64,000 bases of DNA from Syngnathus acus (Eukaryota; Chordata; Actinopteri; Syngnathiformes; Syngnathidae), in assembly GCF_901709675.1 (NCBI RefSeq), contig NC_051090.1:7209842-7273841 (forward strand), read 5' to 3'. Every line of letters starts with the position of its first letter. Positions within the stretch are counted from its first letter, which is position 1. Under the pieces are notes generated by a model that was given only the letters and a program-made list of their open reading frames with translations, was not told where the DNA came from and ran no database searches. Below are positions 10,971 through 22,931 of this stretch, in pieces. The position numbers and the translations under genes are program-made.

Positions 10971-13900
10971 ATGTCACCCTTCGTACTTGTGTTTTTATCG
11001 TCAATAAGCTTGCTGGGTTTGGCAGACGCCTGTCCGTGTCCGTGTGAGAAAGCCGAATTATGCCATCAGATACGCGACAAGAGAGATTTCGAGGTACTTT
11101 TGCTGGACCCTTAAAACTCTCAAAAATATCCTGATCAAATGATCAATTCCTGTGATAATCCCCTCACAGAATCCCTTACAGCGAGATTACGATGTCCTCT
11201 ATCGTGACAAATAGTTCCAATAAAAGATGCACTTTAGAGAGAGTTGTTCTGCTTTGTACACGGAGTTGTTCATTGCCTTGATGATATATATTTCCTTAGT
11301 CGTAGTTGTTTTCCCCGATATCAAAATCGGATCAAATCGGATCACAGCAGTGTATCAAACGTTTGTATGAAAATGTCATATTCATCCAGTTTTCAAAACG
11401 TTAATGTTTTTTTAATGTCTATTTTTCCAAGCGCGATTAATATTGTACACAATTTTTGCATAGAAAAAAAAAGGAAGTTGGTGTACGCCAGAGAACGTTA
11501 CAACGGTCACAAAATGGTTCTCGCAATAAGTAATTATCATGTAACTAATATGCAATAAATTGCATATTATGTGGATTTTTATTTTTTTCCCCCCTTGAAG
11601 CGTCCTAGCTATATATTATTATGTATGCCATACATTGCAGAAACTTGCATAAGTCAAATTTTAAAACCAAAAAATAAAACAGCTCAATAACCTAAGGTGC
11701 TATGTAAAAAAATACTTTTTAAAATAAGCGTGGCTTGGGAGATATAATAAGCTACCTCATAAAATTTCACTGTTGTCCAGTGTAATTTCCACCCATCCAA
11801 TTTCTATACCACTTATTATCATGACAATCTATACAAGCACAAGGAGAACATGCAAACCCTACACATGAATGCCTGAGCTCGGATTTGAATCCCCAACTGC
11901 AGAACAAGGAGCCAGATGTGTAGTTCTCGGTGCCACCAGAGTAATATGTGTAATGTCAAAGTGTAATAAATATCAAACATTAAAACTCAGCTTTTTGAGG
12001 TGGTTTCACTTCCTGATTCACCCAAAAGATGATCCCGTGGTATTGAATGAGGAAAATAAGTTCAACTTAGGAGAGGTTTTCTAAATATGCATAATTTACT
12101 ATCCATAAATAAATATAAATAATTTAGTACAATTGACATTTTGGTGTGTGTGCTCTCAGGTGTTTGTGTTCGACGTGGGCGGAAAGACATGGAAGTCATA
12201 CAACTGGAGCGTGGTGACGACAGTGGCGACATTTGGGAAATACGACGCGGAGCTCATGTGTCACGCTCATTCGAAAGGAGCACGGGTCGTACTTAAAGGT
12301 ACATATTGTTAGCCTAAAATAAATTTTGAAAATGGGAATTAATTTTTTAATATTAATTAAATATGTAATTAGTTCAATGTGTAGTAGACTTAACTTGATA
12401 AAAAAAAAAAGGAATATTTTACAGTTTTTATCACGCATCTATCCATTGCATTTCGTGGGGCTGGAAATGTGCCCAATTTGGTAGAATGCAGTGATAGATA
12501 AACGAAGCTTCAAATGTGCCTCATGAACCAGTTGTTGCATTTTATTTTAACTCTTCTAATTGGGACTCTGTTCAACATTCGGCGTAAAATACATTGACTT
12601 GCCGTGTCTCATACCTTTTTATTTAAACCAACAGTGTCATCTCAAGGATTCATAAAATACAAGTGGTTCACATTTGAAGTTTCATTTTCTCATCACTATT
12701 AGAACGGCCCTTTGGCAATTATGCTAGTAAGCTAACAATTCTTTCCAGTGTAAAGTCACAATTCTGGTTCAGTGCTCATTAGTGCCAACTTTCATAAAGG
12801 TGACGTTCCGCTCGCTTACATTGTGGACCAAAACAACAGGACAGATTGGATAACTGAGAAGGTCAACTTGGCCAAATGTCAGTTCATGGATGGGATCAAC
12901 ATCGACATTGAACAAGCAGTGGACGAAGGGTCGCCTGAGTACTATGCCCTAACGGACCTGGTCAAAGAAACCACTGAGGCTTTCCACAGGGAGATTCCCG
13001 GTTCTCAGGTGACCATGTTACTGTTCCCCGTGATATACCGGTAACCTCCACTGCTGACCAAATTCTGTTCTTTAGGTGTCCTTCGATGTTGCCTGGTCAC
13101 CCCAATGTATCGACAAGCGCTGCTATGACTACGTCACCATCGCAGAATCCTGCGATTTGCTTTTTGTAATGTCCTATGACGAGCAGAGCCAAATACTCGG
13201 GGACTGCATCGCCATGGCCAACGCCCCCCTTAACCAAACTATTAATGGTTTGTGGTGCACTTAAGTGTCAAGGTTGAGCTGAACTCATTAATTCCTGTCT
13301 GTCTCTCTCCAGCCTATGATCAATATTTAAATTTGAAGATAGCTCCGCAGAAGTTAGTGATGGGTGTGCCATGGTACGGCTATGACTACCCTTGTCTCAA
13401 CCTTTCACAGGTAGGAGTCATTAAACTAGTGTTGCCCAATGATTATTTAGCAATATATTTAAAAATGCCTAGCATTATATTTCATTGTTTTAGACTCTAG
13501 AAGGTGCCTTGTATTAAGATGCTTTTGCTAAAGACTGCTCTCTTCAAGTGGAAATGTACAATCTTTCCGTGCACCAGGATGGCATCTGTTCTATTGCCAA
13601 AGTGCCGTTCCGTGGCGCTCCATGTAGCGATGCTGCTGGAAAACAGAAAACCTACAGATGGATCATGAAGCAGGTCGTCAGCTCGTTGTCAGGACGCTTG
13701 TGGGACGACAAGCAGAAAGCGCCCTATTTCAATTACTGGGTATGCATTGGTTTTGCTTTAAGGTGTTTTCATTTCAAACCACCCCACACATGACCAAGGG
13801 GAGCATGTACCTGCTCTTACAAGTACTTCAACACAGGAGGACATAACTTACCCTAATAACCATAACTTCACTAACAATAGCGAGTCTCCTCCCCCAACTC

Positions 13901-14243
13901 AAAAGTCTTTTGTAGTACCAAAACTGACCAGTAAAAGGCAGCATGGTGCCACAGAAAATCCAGATTCCCAGATTTTTTTTTCCAGTCCGATTAGTACTCT
14001 GCTGTCAAACCTTCATCTTAAAGTCAACCTCAGCTTTCTGCCCTCACTTTGCAGGACCCAGAAGGAAAGTTTCACCAAGTTCGATATGATGACTCGGAGA
14101 GCATTTGCCTCAAGACGGAGTTTGTGAAATCTAAAGGTTTGAGAGGAGTGGGCATGTGGAATGGCAACATTTTGGACTACAGCGACGATCCAGTTGCTAG
14201 GCAGCAGAGCGCATTGATGTGGAATGCTCTCTTTGGATGCTAG
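10971..14243 (+). CDS. ctbs: Di-N-acetylchitobiase, lysosomal GH18 glycosidase
   Basis: Seven exons, all in phase: 10971-11093, 12160-12298, 12800-13008, 13076-13247, 13313-13410, 13578-13739 and 14055-14243. They give 363 residues ending in TAG. The enzyme removes the reducing-end GlcNAc from the chitobiose core of N-glycans in lysosomes. The first 20 residues are a hydrophobic signal peptide, followed by a cysteine-rich CPCPC start of the mature protein. The GH18 catalytic signature DGINIDIE is at 118-125, with E125 the predicted acid/base. The conserved blocks SFDVAWSP, FVMSYDEQSQ and GVPWYGYDY follow, with RGVGMWN near the C-terminus. Length is slightly under the mammalian enzyme. The start at 10971 is the only ATG that joins the signal peptide in frame. 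A poly(A) signal lies at 14464-14469. The gene shares a promoter with mcoln2 and converges on spata1. Confidence 0.96.
11775..11930 (-). mobile_element. Decayed SINE copy in ctbs intron 1
   Basis: The words ccatccaatttctataccactta, aggagaacatgcaaac and ggatttgaatcccc occur in the order seen in the better SINE copy at 34763-35093, but with many changes and deletions. The copy sits in the first intron of ctbs and has no coding effect. Confidence 0.6.
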
Positions 14244-14361
14244 TTGGGCCAAAGTTTACAGGCTCTAGACATTTCGAGCGGCTGCGTTGTTACTATGTGA
14301 ACAAGTCCCTTTGTGGCCGTAACACATTTTCAGTCCTCAGACGCATACTTGCACTGGAGGC

Positions 14362-14367
14362 TTTATT
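14362..14367 (-). terminator. Probable poly(A) signal of spata1
   Basis: TTTATT on plus reads AATAAA on minus, about 120 bases past the spata1 stop codon. It lies inside the ctbs 3' untranslated region. Confidence 0.5.
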
Positions 14368-14463
14368 GTTGCTTTTTTTTTTTTTTTGCTGACACCTTTC
14401 AATGTCATTTGGTGTCAAACATTCCAACTGTGTTCACTTTTTATGCCATGTGTTCCCGTAGAA

Positions 14464-14469
14464 AATAAA
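14464..14469 (+). terminator. Probable poly(A) signal of ctbs
   Basis: AATAAA, 220 bases past the ctbs stop and 17 bases before the spata1 stop codon on the other strand. The two transcripts probably overlap at their ends. Confidence 0.6.
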
Positions 14470-14485
14470 ATAAAAAAGGCCCTTC

Positions 14486-16540
14486 TTAGTTGGAGCTGTT
14501 TTGGACTTTTGTTTTGTCTCGAGTGCTGTTCACAAAGCTTAGCGACGCCACAGGCCCCTGACGGACTGACTGACTCTTCTTCTGGGCCAGCTCCGCCTTC
14601 AGTGCCCTCAGTTCAGTAGCAGCCTGTTTCCTCAGCTACAGAAGCGTTTGTTGACGTGACATTCAGTGAAGGACCACTGATGTTTCACTATATGAAGCAT
14701 TTTTACTTGAAGATTTACCTTTATCTCAGTCAACAGCTTCATCTTGGCATCTTCCACCATCCTTTTCAGGTTGTCGATGTCGTGGGTCTCTGTCAGGATT
14801 TGAATGATGAGCTCATTCTAAACACACGTGTTGCCAACTTAGTAACAAAATAAACTTCATTTACGACGTACTGTACTGTACTACGTAGATTGTAACGTTT
14901 GTTGCAATCAATTTGAGCGTACCTTTTCAGAGGCTTGTTCTTGCTTTTGCGGCTTTCTTCTGTTGTCTCTGGCATGGAGCTGTTGCAGGATCTTGTCGTA
15001 GAATGTCTCCAGTTCTTGCCGCACATTCCTCAGTGCATCTTCCAAAGGTCCAGTGGCCTTCTTGGTATCAAAATACTTTTTTTTCCAGCTATCACGGGCT
15101 TGAAAATCAGTAGAAGAAAACAAAACAAAACAGAAGTTGACTGTGCATGTTTGTTGTCTTTTGGTTATCTTCTTAAGTTTTCCACCACCTTGGTTCCTGC
15201 GGTGCCTGTTCTGGGCCAACAAATCTTTGCCTTTCCTGAGCAACTCCTGTCTTTTCCATTCTAATTGTTTCCTTTCCTCCTTTACCAGCTTGATTTCGTC
15301 TATAAACTCTTCTCCTAGAAGAGACAAACACTTTCAAATGTGACCTAATATGTTTTTCCGACACGACAACTTACTATTAGACGGGATGATGGCGGAAATA
15401 ATGGGTTTGTGGGTTGTCATGGTGAGGTCTAAACCAGGTGGTGGGGAGGTGCAGCGGATGGGTCGGGATAGCACAACTGGGCTTTCAGCCACCTTAATGA
15501 CAAAGAAAAAAACCCCAATGAATTTTCATACATTCGCATGAACATAAAAATATGAATTTCTTACCCCACTGGTTGTTTTACTCCTGAACGACTGAAATGT
15601 GAATAAATCTCGTGATTTTCCGAGACTACGATAGAAGAGCAGAAGGTGTTTATGGATCTCTATAGAAGTGCAGTTTACAGTGAGGTGAGGGCCCAGCTCA
15701 CTGCCTGTCTGAATCTCCATCCTCCACCGACTCCACGGCTCCTGAATCTTTGGCTGCTCTGCTTCCTTGCTGGTGAAGTTTCTTCTTTCTGCATGTTGGT
15801 TCTTCCTCTTGGGGATGTTCCTTCACCTGAGCCAAGCCGCCTTTTTACATTTTTTTTTGGGGAGCAAAAATACAAATGTTTACTGTGACTTGATGACTAC
15901 GGTTTTACTCCTAATGTTTGTCTCACCTTTATTCTGAGCTTGATTGTTGGACTTTCTCTTGTCACGCTCCCCCGTCTCATGCCACTCAATCTTATTACCT
16001 TGTTCCTCCCCACCATGTCCTCCCTCTGAGGAACTGTAACCCTGCTCTTCATCATGCTCTTCCTCCTCCTCCTCCAAGCTAGAAGAGGGAACAAGCTGGT
16101 GGGAAGATTGGGGGATGTGGGGGAACTTCACAGGCTCTTTTGTCTCGGCTGGCGAGCCCCACGTCTTGTGGGGGTAGTAGGTCGGCGGGTCTGGGGAGCT
16201 GCTGCTGGTGTCTGGGCTGAGCGAATGGGAGGAAAGGCTGCTCTGGTTCTCCATTGTGGGCAACAGGTAAAGCTCTGGCTGGGCGGCCTGGAAACATACA
16301 GTCATAGCATAAAATAGAATGAAAAGAAATCAAAATTTTCTTTGTTATTTAACTTTTTTTTTAACTTGGTTGGCATTACAGCCCTTATGGACTCCTGCTT
16401 CAGAAGATTTCAATCTACTACTTACAAATATTTACTTTGGATACCCAAAGTTAGAAAAAAATAGTAGTAATACTAGTAATAGTACTAATGAAAAAAAAAA
16501 AAAAAAACGTGCTTGGCGTCGGTAATAACATCAATTAGGG

Positions 16541-16575
<35 letters not shown>

Positions 16576-17234
16576 AATAAATAAATAAATAGATAAATGG
16601 GAATATGACTCATCATGTTTTACATACATACGGTGGAGCGAACGTTTTGGCTTTTATATCCTTCTCCTGCTTGCTTTTGACCTGGCACACAGCAAAAAAA
16701 AGCAAAAGGTTAAATATGATGTTACACCCCAAACACGCTTACCTGAAACCACTCTTGCATAATGTGACATCAGATACACTCACCATAGCCAAGCTACGGC
16801 CCACGCATTTCAAGAAGGAAAATTTGTCCATGTTCCTGTTTGTGCCCAGAAGCTCCCCTAGTTCACTTCTCAGAGCTTTCAGGGTGACCTCAGGGTAAAC
16901 CCTAAACAAGCAAAATTTGTGTAACGCAACTTTTTCAATTAACTTTCTATTGATTCCATCCCAAATCCAAAAAACAAAAAATGTGACCTGATGAAGCCTG
17001 CAGATATGAAACTCTCCGTGGCTTCTGAAGGAACTTTGTTCAGCTTCACATTCCACTGGTCGTCTGGTACGTAGAGAACATGGAGCTCCACAAACTGACA
17101 GAAACCAAACATTAGAGAAGTGCTCAGAGTATAGTACGACATAATTGATCTTTCATACATTATGAACATACCTTGCAACTGATTGGTCTCTTATCAGATT
17201 CACACGGCAGCTCCATCTTCATCCGGCCAGTCAT
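14486..17234 (-). CDS. spata1: Spermatogenesis-associated protein 1
   Basis: Twelve exons in phase: 17172-17234, 16988-17094, 16784-16901, 16628-16681, 15927-16287, 15702-15826, 15565-15591, 15375-15492, 15189-15314, 14923-15098, 14719-14817 and 14486-14635. The product is 507 residues. The protein is linked to sperm in mammals, and its biochemical role is unknown. The N-terminus has the family blocks FVELHVLYVP, ISAGFIRVYPEVTLKALR and FLKCVGRSLA, then APPY followed by QPELYLLP. The middle is low-complexity: serine-rich, then an acidic run of glutamates near residues 165-175. It evolves fast. The C-terminal 200 residues form a charged coiled coil with the conserved DSWKKKYFDTKK. The ATG at 17234 is chosen because it opens exon 1 in frame; a second in-frame ATG five codons in (17219) is possible. 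Exon 6 has an alternative frame that looks protein-like, but only the frame used here joins both neighbours. Exon 7 is a 27-base microexon. Confidence 0.9.
16547..16574. repeat. A-run, 28 bases
   Basis: Homopolymer in a spata1 intron, followed by a few aata units. A shorter A-run lies at about 16491-16507. Confidence 0.9.
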
Positions 17235-17808
17235 GCACAACTGAGCTCCTCACACAGAGTTTTTAGGATGTGTTTGACCCGACGGAGGCGTGGGCCTCTT
17301 GTTGGTTGACTTGACATGAGAATGGCTTTCCACACACACTAGAGATTCTTTTATGAGAGTGCCAGCATCGGTTGCTCTGGTTGCAGAGTTAGCAAAACTA
17401 GTCACACTCTTATACTACAAAGATACTTCTGTTAAAAGGTCGCATTAGTGAGGAAGGTTTTGATTTGATTTCCCTTGGTCTTATTTTATAAATCACAAAA
17501 AAATAGGAGTGTACTTTCTAATACAGCGTTTTCAAATGCTCAGGGTAAACGTAAAAAATGAATAAAAATAAATACCTTTAAGTACAAATATATGAAAAAT
17601 ATATTTAAGTACAGGCAACAGCAATGTAGTTGTACTTCCCACCACTGTTTTGTTGCTACAAACTGAAGGAAAAGGACATTTGTCTGGTTTTAAGTGTGTC
17701 AAAACAAGAATAAATACTGCACGTTTCTCAATTTACTTCCTATTTTGTTAATATACAGTGAAGGGTGAGCTCAGTTGCACTGCATTTTTTGTGCAATTGT
17801 CATATGTG

Positions 17809-17822
17809 CCACTAGAGGGCGC
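17809..17822 (+). promoter_or_regulatory. CTCF-like motif between spata1 and gng5
   Basis: CCACTAGAGGGCGC fits the degenerate CTCF core CCASYAGRKGGCRS at all 14 positions. It lies in the 950-base interval between the divergent spata1 and gng5 starts. Occupancy cannot be judged from sequence. Confidence 0.5.
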
Positions 17823-18185
17823 TATTGTAGTTTCCACGTTCAAGTGTGGCGTTAAAAAATGCCCGAAATTATAGCGACACATACATTCCTCTTCAAAAAC
17901 TACAATAAATCTCTGAATTGTTTCAACTACACCATCATTATGAAAGATATTTGATAATATATTACACAAATCGAATCAGCATCTTAAGAGAATTGTATTT
18001 TTTTTCAGCGATTTGTTTAGAACTCAGTATCCAACAGTATTGCATGACATTGAAGGCGCCACTACAAAACACACCTCCCAGAAAACCGGAAGCGGATTTG
18101 TCACTCCCTTGTCAACAAGTTTTTGCAACTTAACTTTTACTCATTTTCCAGAAACTAAAACCGATCCGATAAGATAAAAACGAAA

Positions 18186-18532
<347 letters not shown>

Positions 18533-18917
18533 CGGCGACGCCTTGGGCCCCGTGAGTCCCGCTCTGTTTTTTTCATTTTCAACAACATTGATAATTCTTT
18601 TCTAAGATTTCACGTTTGCAATTTTTCTACAGGTCTTTAGAGTGTGGTGCGTCTTGAAGATGGGTTGGAATCACCTCAAGAGTGTTAGGGAAATTTGCAA
18701 CTAATTATATTCTTAACCTTTGTTTAAAAAAAAACAAAAAAAAAAAAAAACAATAGTAAACATCTTCAGGTACTTCCAAGACAAGTTTTATGCATGATTA
18801 ACAACTTATAAGGAGTTGGGGAGTCCTTTGTTTTCTCATGTGTCCAAGTCAGAGCCTACGCTGTCGTGCAGTTATAATTACAGTCAATATTTGTTTGGAA
18901 AACATTTCCAGGCTATA

Positions 18918-18923
18918 AATAAA
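18918..18923 (+). terminator. Possible poly(A) signal of gng5
   Basis: AATAAA, 386 bases past the gng5 stop codon. The roughly 1 kb between gng5 and rpf1 otherwise holds only low-complexity A and C runs. Confidence 0.4.
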
Positions 18924-19208
18924 TGACACATTTCAATTGCAATGGTAACATAACGGGCTTTGTGCGGCTATTGTTATGCCACTGCACATCCCATTTGTAA
19001 ACTCAAAATGTGGTAATTATGACGTTATATCAAAGACTCCTAAGTCAGAAATAAAAAAAATAAAAAAACACATCAACTATAAAACTAACAAAGTGAGCCT
19101 CTATGCCGCTGATATTTTTTGCTGCTTCGCCGACTCTAACCCAGAAATGCCATTGTGTTGTGTGCATCGTCAATTGTGGACTTTCTGTGCATAAAAAATA
19201 ACTAACCA

Positions 19209-19226
19209 TATACCCCCCCCCCCCCC
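19209..19226. repeat. C-run of about 18 bases
   Basis: Homopolymer in the gng5-rpf1 interval, interrupted only by flanking AT-rich sequence. Confidence 0.85.
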
Positions 19227-19575
19227 AAACATGCCTTGTTGTGCAGTGGCCATTGCCGACTTAAAATAAATGTTCACACATTTCCCTCTTGCTCTCTGAA
19301 AATAATCTTTTCATAAATGTTTTTGTTTTGCAACAAACCAATCAGAAAACTCATCAAATAGTTAACCCAATGTCGGTATTTATGATCGTTCAAGTGAGAG
19401 TCACTAAAACGCAGAGCATCTGTTTTGTCTGTATAGGGTAACTGCGTCAGCAGTTTGGTCAATTAGTTTCAAAATCCATGATAAGCACAATGTAGTCATT
19501 TTGAATAAAAGCAAACAATTGTGGGATCAACGGATCAGTCCTTGCGTAATAATCACAGGAGAGATGATTTTGTTT

Positions 19576-22385
19576 TCACAGTTGAAATTTGCGCCTGCAG
19601 GCATCCATTTCATGGCGCTACAAACAAAAGGAAAACATGTGATGAGGCCTTTGAACTTTGCGACCAAGTCAAGTACATGCAAATATAGAAACACAGAACT
19701 GCCATAGTTAATCCAACATCTAAGATGAAACACTTGCGCTCTTACCTTGAGGACCCACTCATACTCGCCAAACTTGGAATCAAAGGTGCCTTTCTGCAGA
19801 GAGCGAAGCTTAAGCGTGAAACGAGGACCCAGCTCCTGAATGCCGGCCTTCTTCTCATTTTTGAAGATGTATCTTGAGAGACACGACAATCAGAGGGTAA
19901 GCGTTCATGAAATCACACCAATCAAGGGACAGAGTGTGTAGTTGCTCATCGGACGTTCACCTGTGAAATCGGAAAAATATGAAGTCTCTTTGGTTGTGGA
20001 AGGTGGCCACTTGCCGACCCACAAAATTGGGCTTTTGGGGGAAAAGGGCAGCAAACATCCGGCCGATGCTGTGGCCCAAACGTGTGGTGAAGTTGTTCAA
20101 GATCACCTCTGGGTGATGCTCTGTTGGCTCCTTACCTCGTCTCTAAAGATGCAAAACAGCACACTCGTGTGTTGGCAAAAGGACAACATGGCCATTTCAC
20201 GAAAGATTTAAACTATTTCTAGCAACTCTCTCTGCAATAGAGAGGATATGACTGCTTCAAATGCTGAAATATAAACTTGCCTTCATTTCCTTTCGTAGTC
20301 GAACACTGCTGACCTTGAAGTGTGCAGTGGGTCCTTCAGGCAGGTGACAAAGAACCAAACCATCTTAGAGTTGGAGTTAAGGCACATAACCTACTTTGTT
20401 TTGTTTTTATTGTGGTGCCTCATTGTATGCTAACAACATTAAATCGTAATATATTTTTAACCACGGCATTTGTAAAAGCTATAAAACAGGCAAAAGAACC
20501 TGGAAAATGAGTGAAGCATTAGAATATGCATGCCAGAACAATATTTGGCAAGAAACGTGACAGTAACCTCTTGAATAGAATAATAAAGATTCGCCGAAAT
20601 CACGTAACAGTGTTATCCATTGTGCATCGTAAGCACACACCAAACACTTCTCCGGCAAAAGGATACTCGGCATTTGGCGGTCCTCGTTGACGACGACAAG
20701 GAACGTGAAGTCCCTGGCAACGCACTGGGGAATAACCTTCTTGAGAGCCAAGCCTCTTCTGTAGTAGACGTATGCGTTTGGGATCACGGTTGCCAGCTGG
20801 TGGCAGAACTTTACCGTCCTCTACGAGAAACACGGGGATGGTGTTCAGAATTTGCGGAAAGACACAATTGGTGTTCGCATGAAGGATAGAAATGCGCTCA
20901 CCCCTCTGGGTCTGTCTGACGTCGTGATTAGAACTTTGGGGTTCGTTAGGCCGTTGAAGTAGGCAGAAAATTCATCTGTTCCCTCATCAAATGCAACCTA
21001 AACAAGAAACGAAATAACAGGAATGAACTCAAATCCATCACATGACCTGAGAAGACTAAAGGGAGCATGACGAATGATTATACCTCTTCATCTTCCGGGT
21101 CAACTGCCGTTTCGTCGTAGACTCTCTGGTTTTCTATTGTCTTGGGGACCTGTTTAGGTGGTGCCTTCAAAAGAGTGCGAAACAATCTAAATTACTACCA
21201 AACATAAACGAACCTACTATTATAACATGTTGATTGTTATATATTTACAATTTGATGAGTATTTTACACCAATATTTAACCACACTTTTTGATAGAGTTT
21301 TCCCCCACTCTACTTTTTATGCAAGAACCACACGTGAGATAGTTTGCCCATTTTACACTTGCAAGTGGAGAAAGCCATCAGCACCCTGTGTTGTACAGAG
21401 GTGCTTGAGAGCAGTCTAACTTTCACCTCTTGCAAGGGAACATTTATTGAGAGGTTAGGAGTGAACAGGTTTTGGGGGTCATCTCTGCAAACTGGTTAAT
21501 CAGTACTTAGCTCTTTGTTTTACAAGGTTGTGGAAACAGATACTAGTGGAGCACTTTGGATAACTAACTAAGCAAGAATAAACATTCTTGCACATCATTT
21601 GGAAGGTTTCAACGAGTCAAGGTAAGGGGGAAGCTTTTAACAAAGTTAATGATTCTAGTCAACATTCCAACATAATGATACGATCAAAATAATTTGTCAA
21701 CCCTAACACCTTTCCCAGTATCAAGAATATTCAAGCAACTATACACCTCTGAAATGGCATTGAATTAGTATCTCACTATTATGAATACCAAAACTGAGAA
21801 AACTCACCTTGTTACCCAATAGTTTTTCTTGTCTTTTCCTCTTCTTCTTCAGCTCGAGCTTTAGCTGAAATACAAAGAGAAACATTGTTTGCACTTACAT
21901 CGGTAAGATAATTTAAAGGACGACAGAATGAAAACAAACAGCTATAAGTTGTGAATGTTAGTTTGGTGTTATTCGAAAATGGACATTTATGGTCACATTC
22001 AAGGTTTTACGCTTCTCGCATGCTTAATTGACTTGTTATGAACCAACATTTTTGCGGTCCAACAAAATTCATAGAACTCGGAGATTACGACTTATTTTTA
22101 CTTTTCATTGAATCGTTATTTACACGTAGCATTCCCAGACTTTACCTTTCTTTTCTCTTGCTTGTGTTTTATAAACATTAAGTGTCTTCGCTGTTTATTC
22201 TTGATTTCAGACAAACTGAACATAGGTGGGAAGGCGACAGTTGCAGCCTCGGTCTTCTCTTCTTTCACTTCGACGACGTCGGTTTGCATCTTGTCTGTCT
22301 GTTCTGCACTGTTCGCCTTATCATTTGTATCCTTCTTTTTCTTGCTTTTGCCTTTCCGCGTCACAGGAACTTCAGTGATATCCAT
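19576..22385 (-). CDS. rpf1: Ribosome production factor 1, Brix-domain protein
   Basis: Nine exons in phase: 22146-22385, 21808-21864, 21084-21164, 20902-20997, 20667-20820, 20281-20363, 19961-20142, 19746-19872 and 19576-19617. The product is 353 residues, close to the mammalian 349. Rpf1 is a nucleolar protein needed for 60S ribosomal subunit assembly and pre-rRNA processing. The N-terminal 80 residues are lysine-rich and disordered up to the conserved [17 protein letters not shown]. Next comes a short basic exon, then the Brix domain from about residue 145, with [36 protein letters not shown] and [20 protein letters not shown]. The last exon adds 13 residues ending CRRKFQL. The ATG at 22385 is chosen by length and similarity. 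The frame is open upstream to an ATG at 22550, which would add 55 unlikely residues. Intron 6 uses a GC donor (AAG|GCAAGT at 20281). dnase2b lies downstream on the same strand. Confidence 0.96.
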
Positions 22386-22500
22386 CTTCGTCGAGCAATG
22401 TTTACGGAGACGGTGAATATTCTTCACACGCGTGGCTGCTGGCCTGCTGCGGAAGCTGCTTCCGCAACTTCCGTTTACATCCGGATCACAAAATGTGCTC
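22386..22500 (-). promoter_or_regulatory. rpf1 proximal promoter with paired ETS sites
   Basis: The sequence 22448-22466 is a perfect palindrome (9-base arm, one centre base) made of two facing GGAA cores, TGCGGAAGC and GCTTCCGCA. Two more ETS-type cores follow at about 22467-22473 (acttccg) and 22478-22484 (catccgg). ETS sites near the start are typical of TATA-less housekeeping promoters such as those of ribosome-assembly genes. The transcription start is inferred, not seen. Confidence 0.55.
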
Positions 22501-22653
22501 CCTTGTTGAACATGTACGACCCCTAGTGGCGAGGAGGTTGTAAAACGCATTGGCCAGAACTGAATTATGGGGGTGAAGCAGGTTCACCAAATTAATTTGA
22601 TTCTAAAATAACACAAAACAGTATAACGATACTGGGCCTAGGCACAATTATCA

Positions 22654-22659
22654 TTTATT
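22654..22659 (-). terminator. Possible poly(A) signal of dnase2b
   Basis: TTTATT on plus reads AATAAA on minus, about 270 bases past the dnase2b stop codon and about 270 bases before the rpf1 start. Confidence 0.4.
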
Positions 22660-22931
22660 ATTCATTTTAAAAGTACATTGTCGATTGGGTGAATTGATTG
22701 TTGATGAATCACATCTTGGAGAAAAGTATAATTGTACCATAATTTCATGAATGCAGGAGGTGACATTTAGAGAATTTGCCTCCCTGAAAAAAATATTATA
22801 AATCAATTGATCAATTAACAACAGTAGGAACCTGACAGATTGATTAACTTAAAGATCATAGATCATGGTTCCTAGAGACAATCAAAGAAATTGACCCTAA
22901 CAATCAAAACAATACAAGGATGGCCTTCAAA

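Noticed and set aside
22386-22550. N-terminal extension of rpf1 from an in-frame ATG at 22550
   Set aside because: It would add 55 residues not found in the family and would translate through the ETS-rich promoter.
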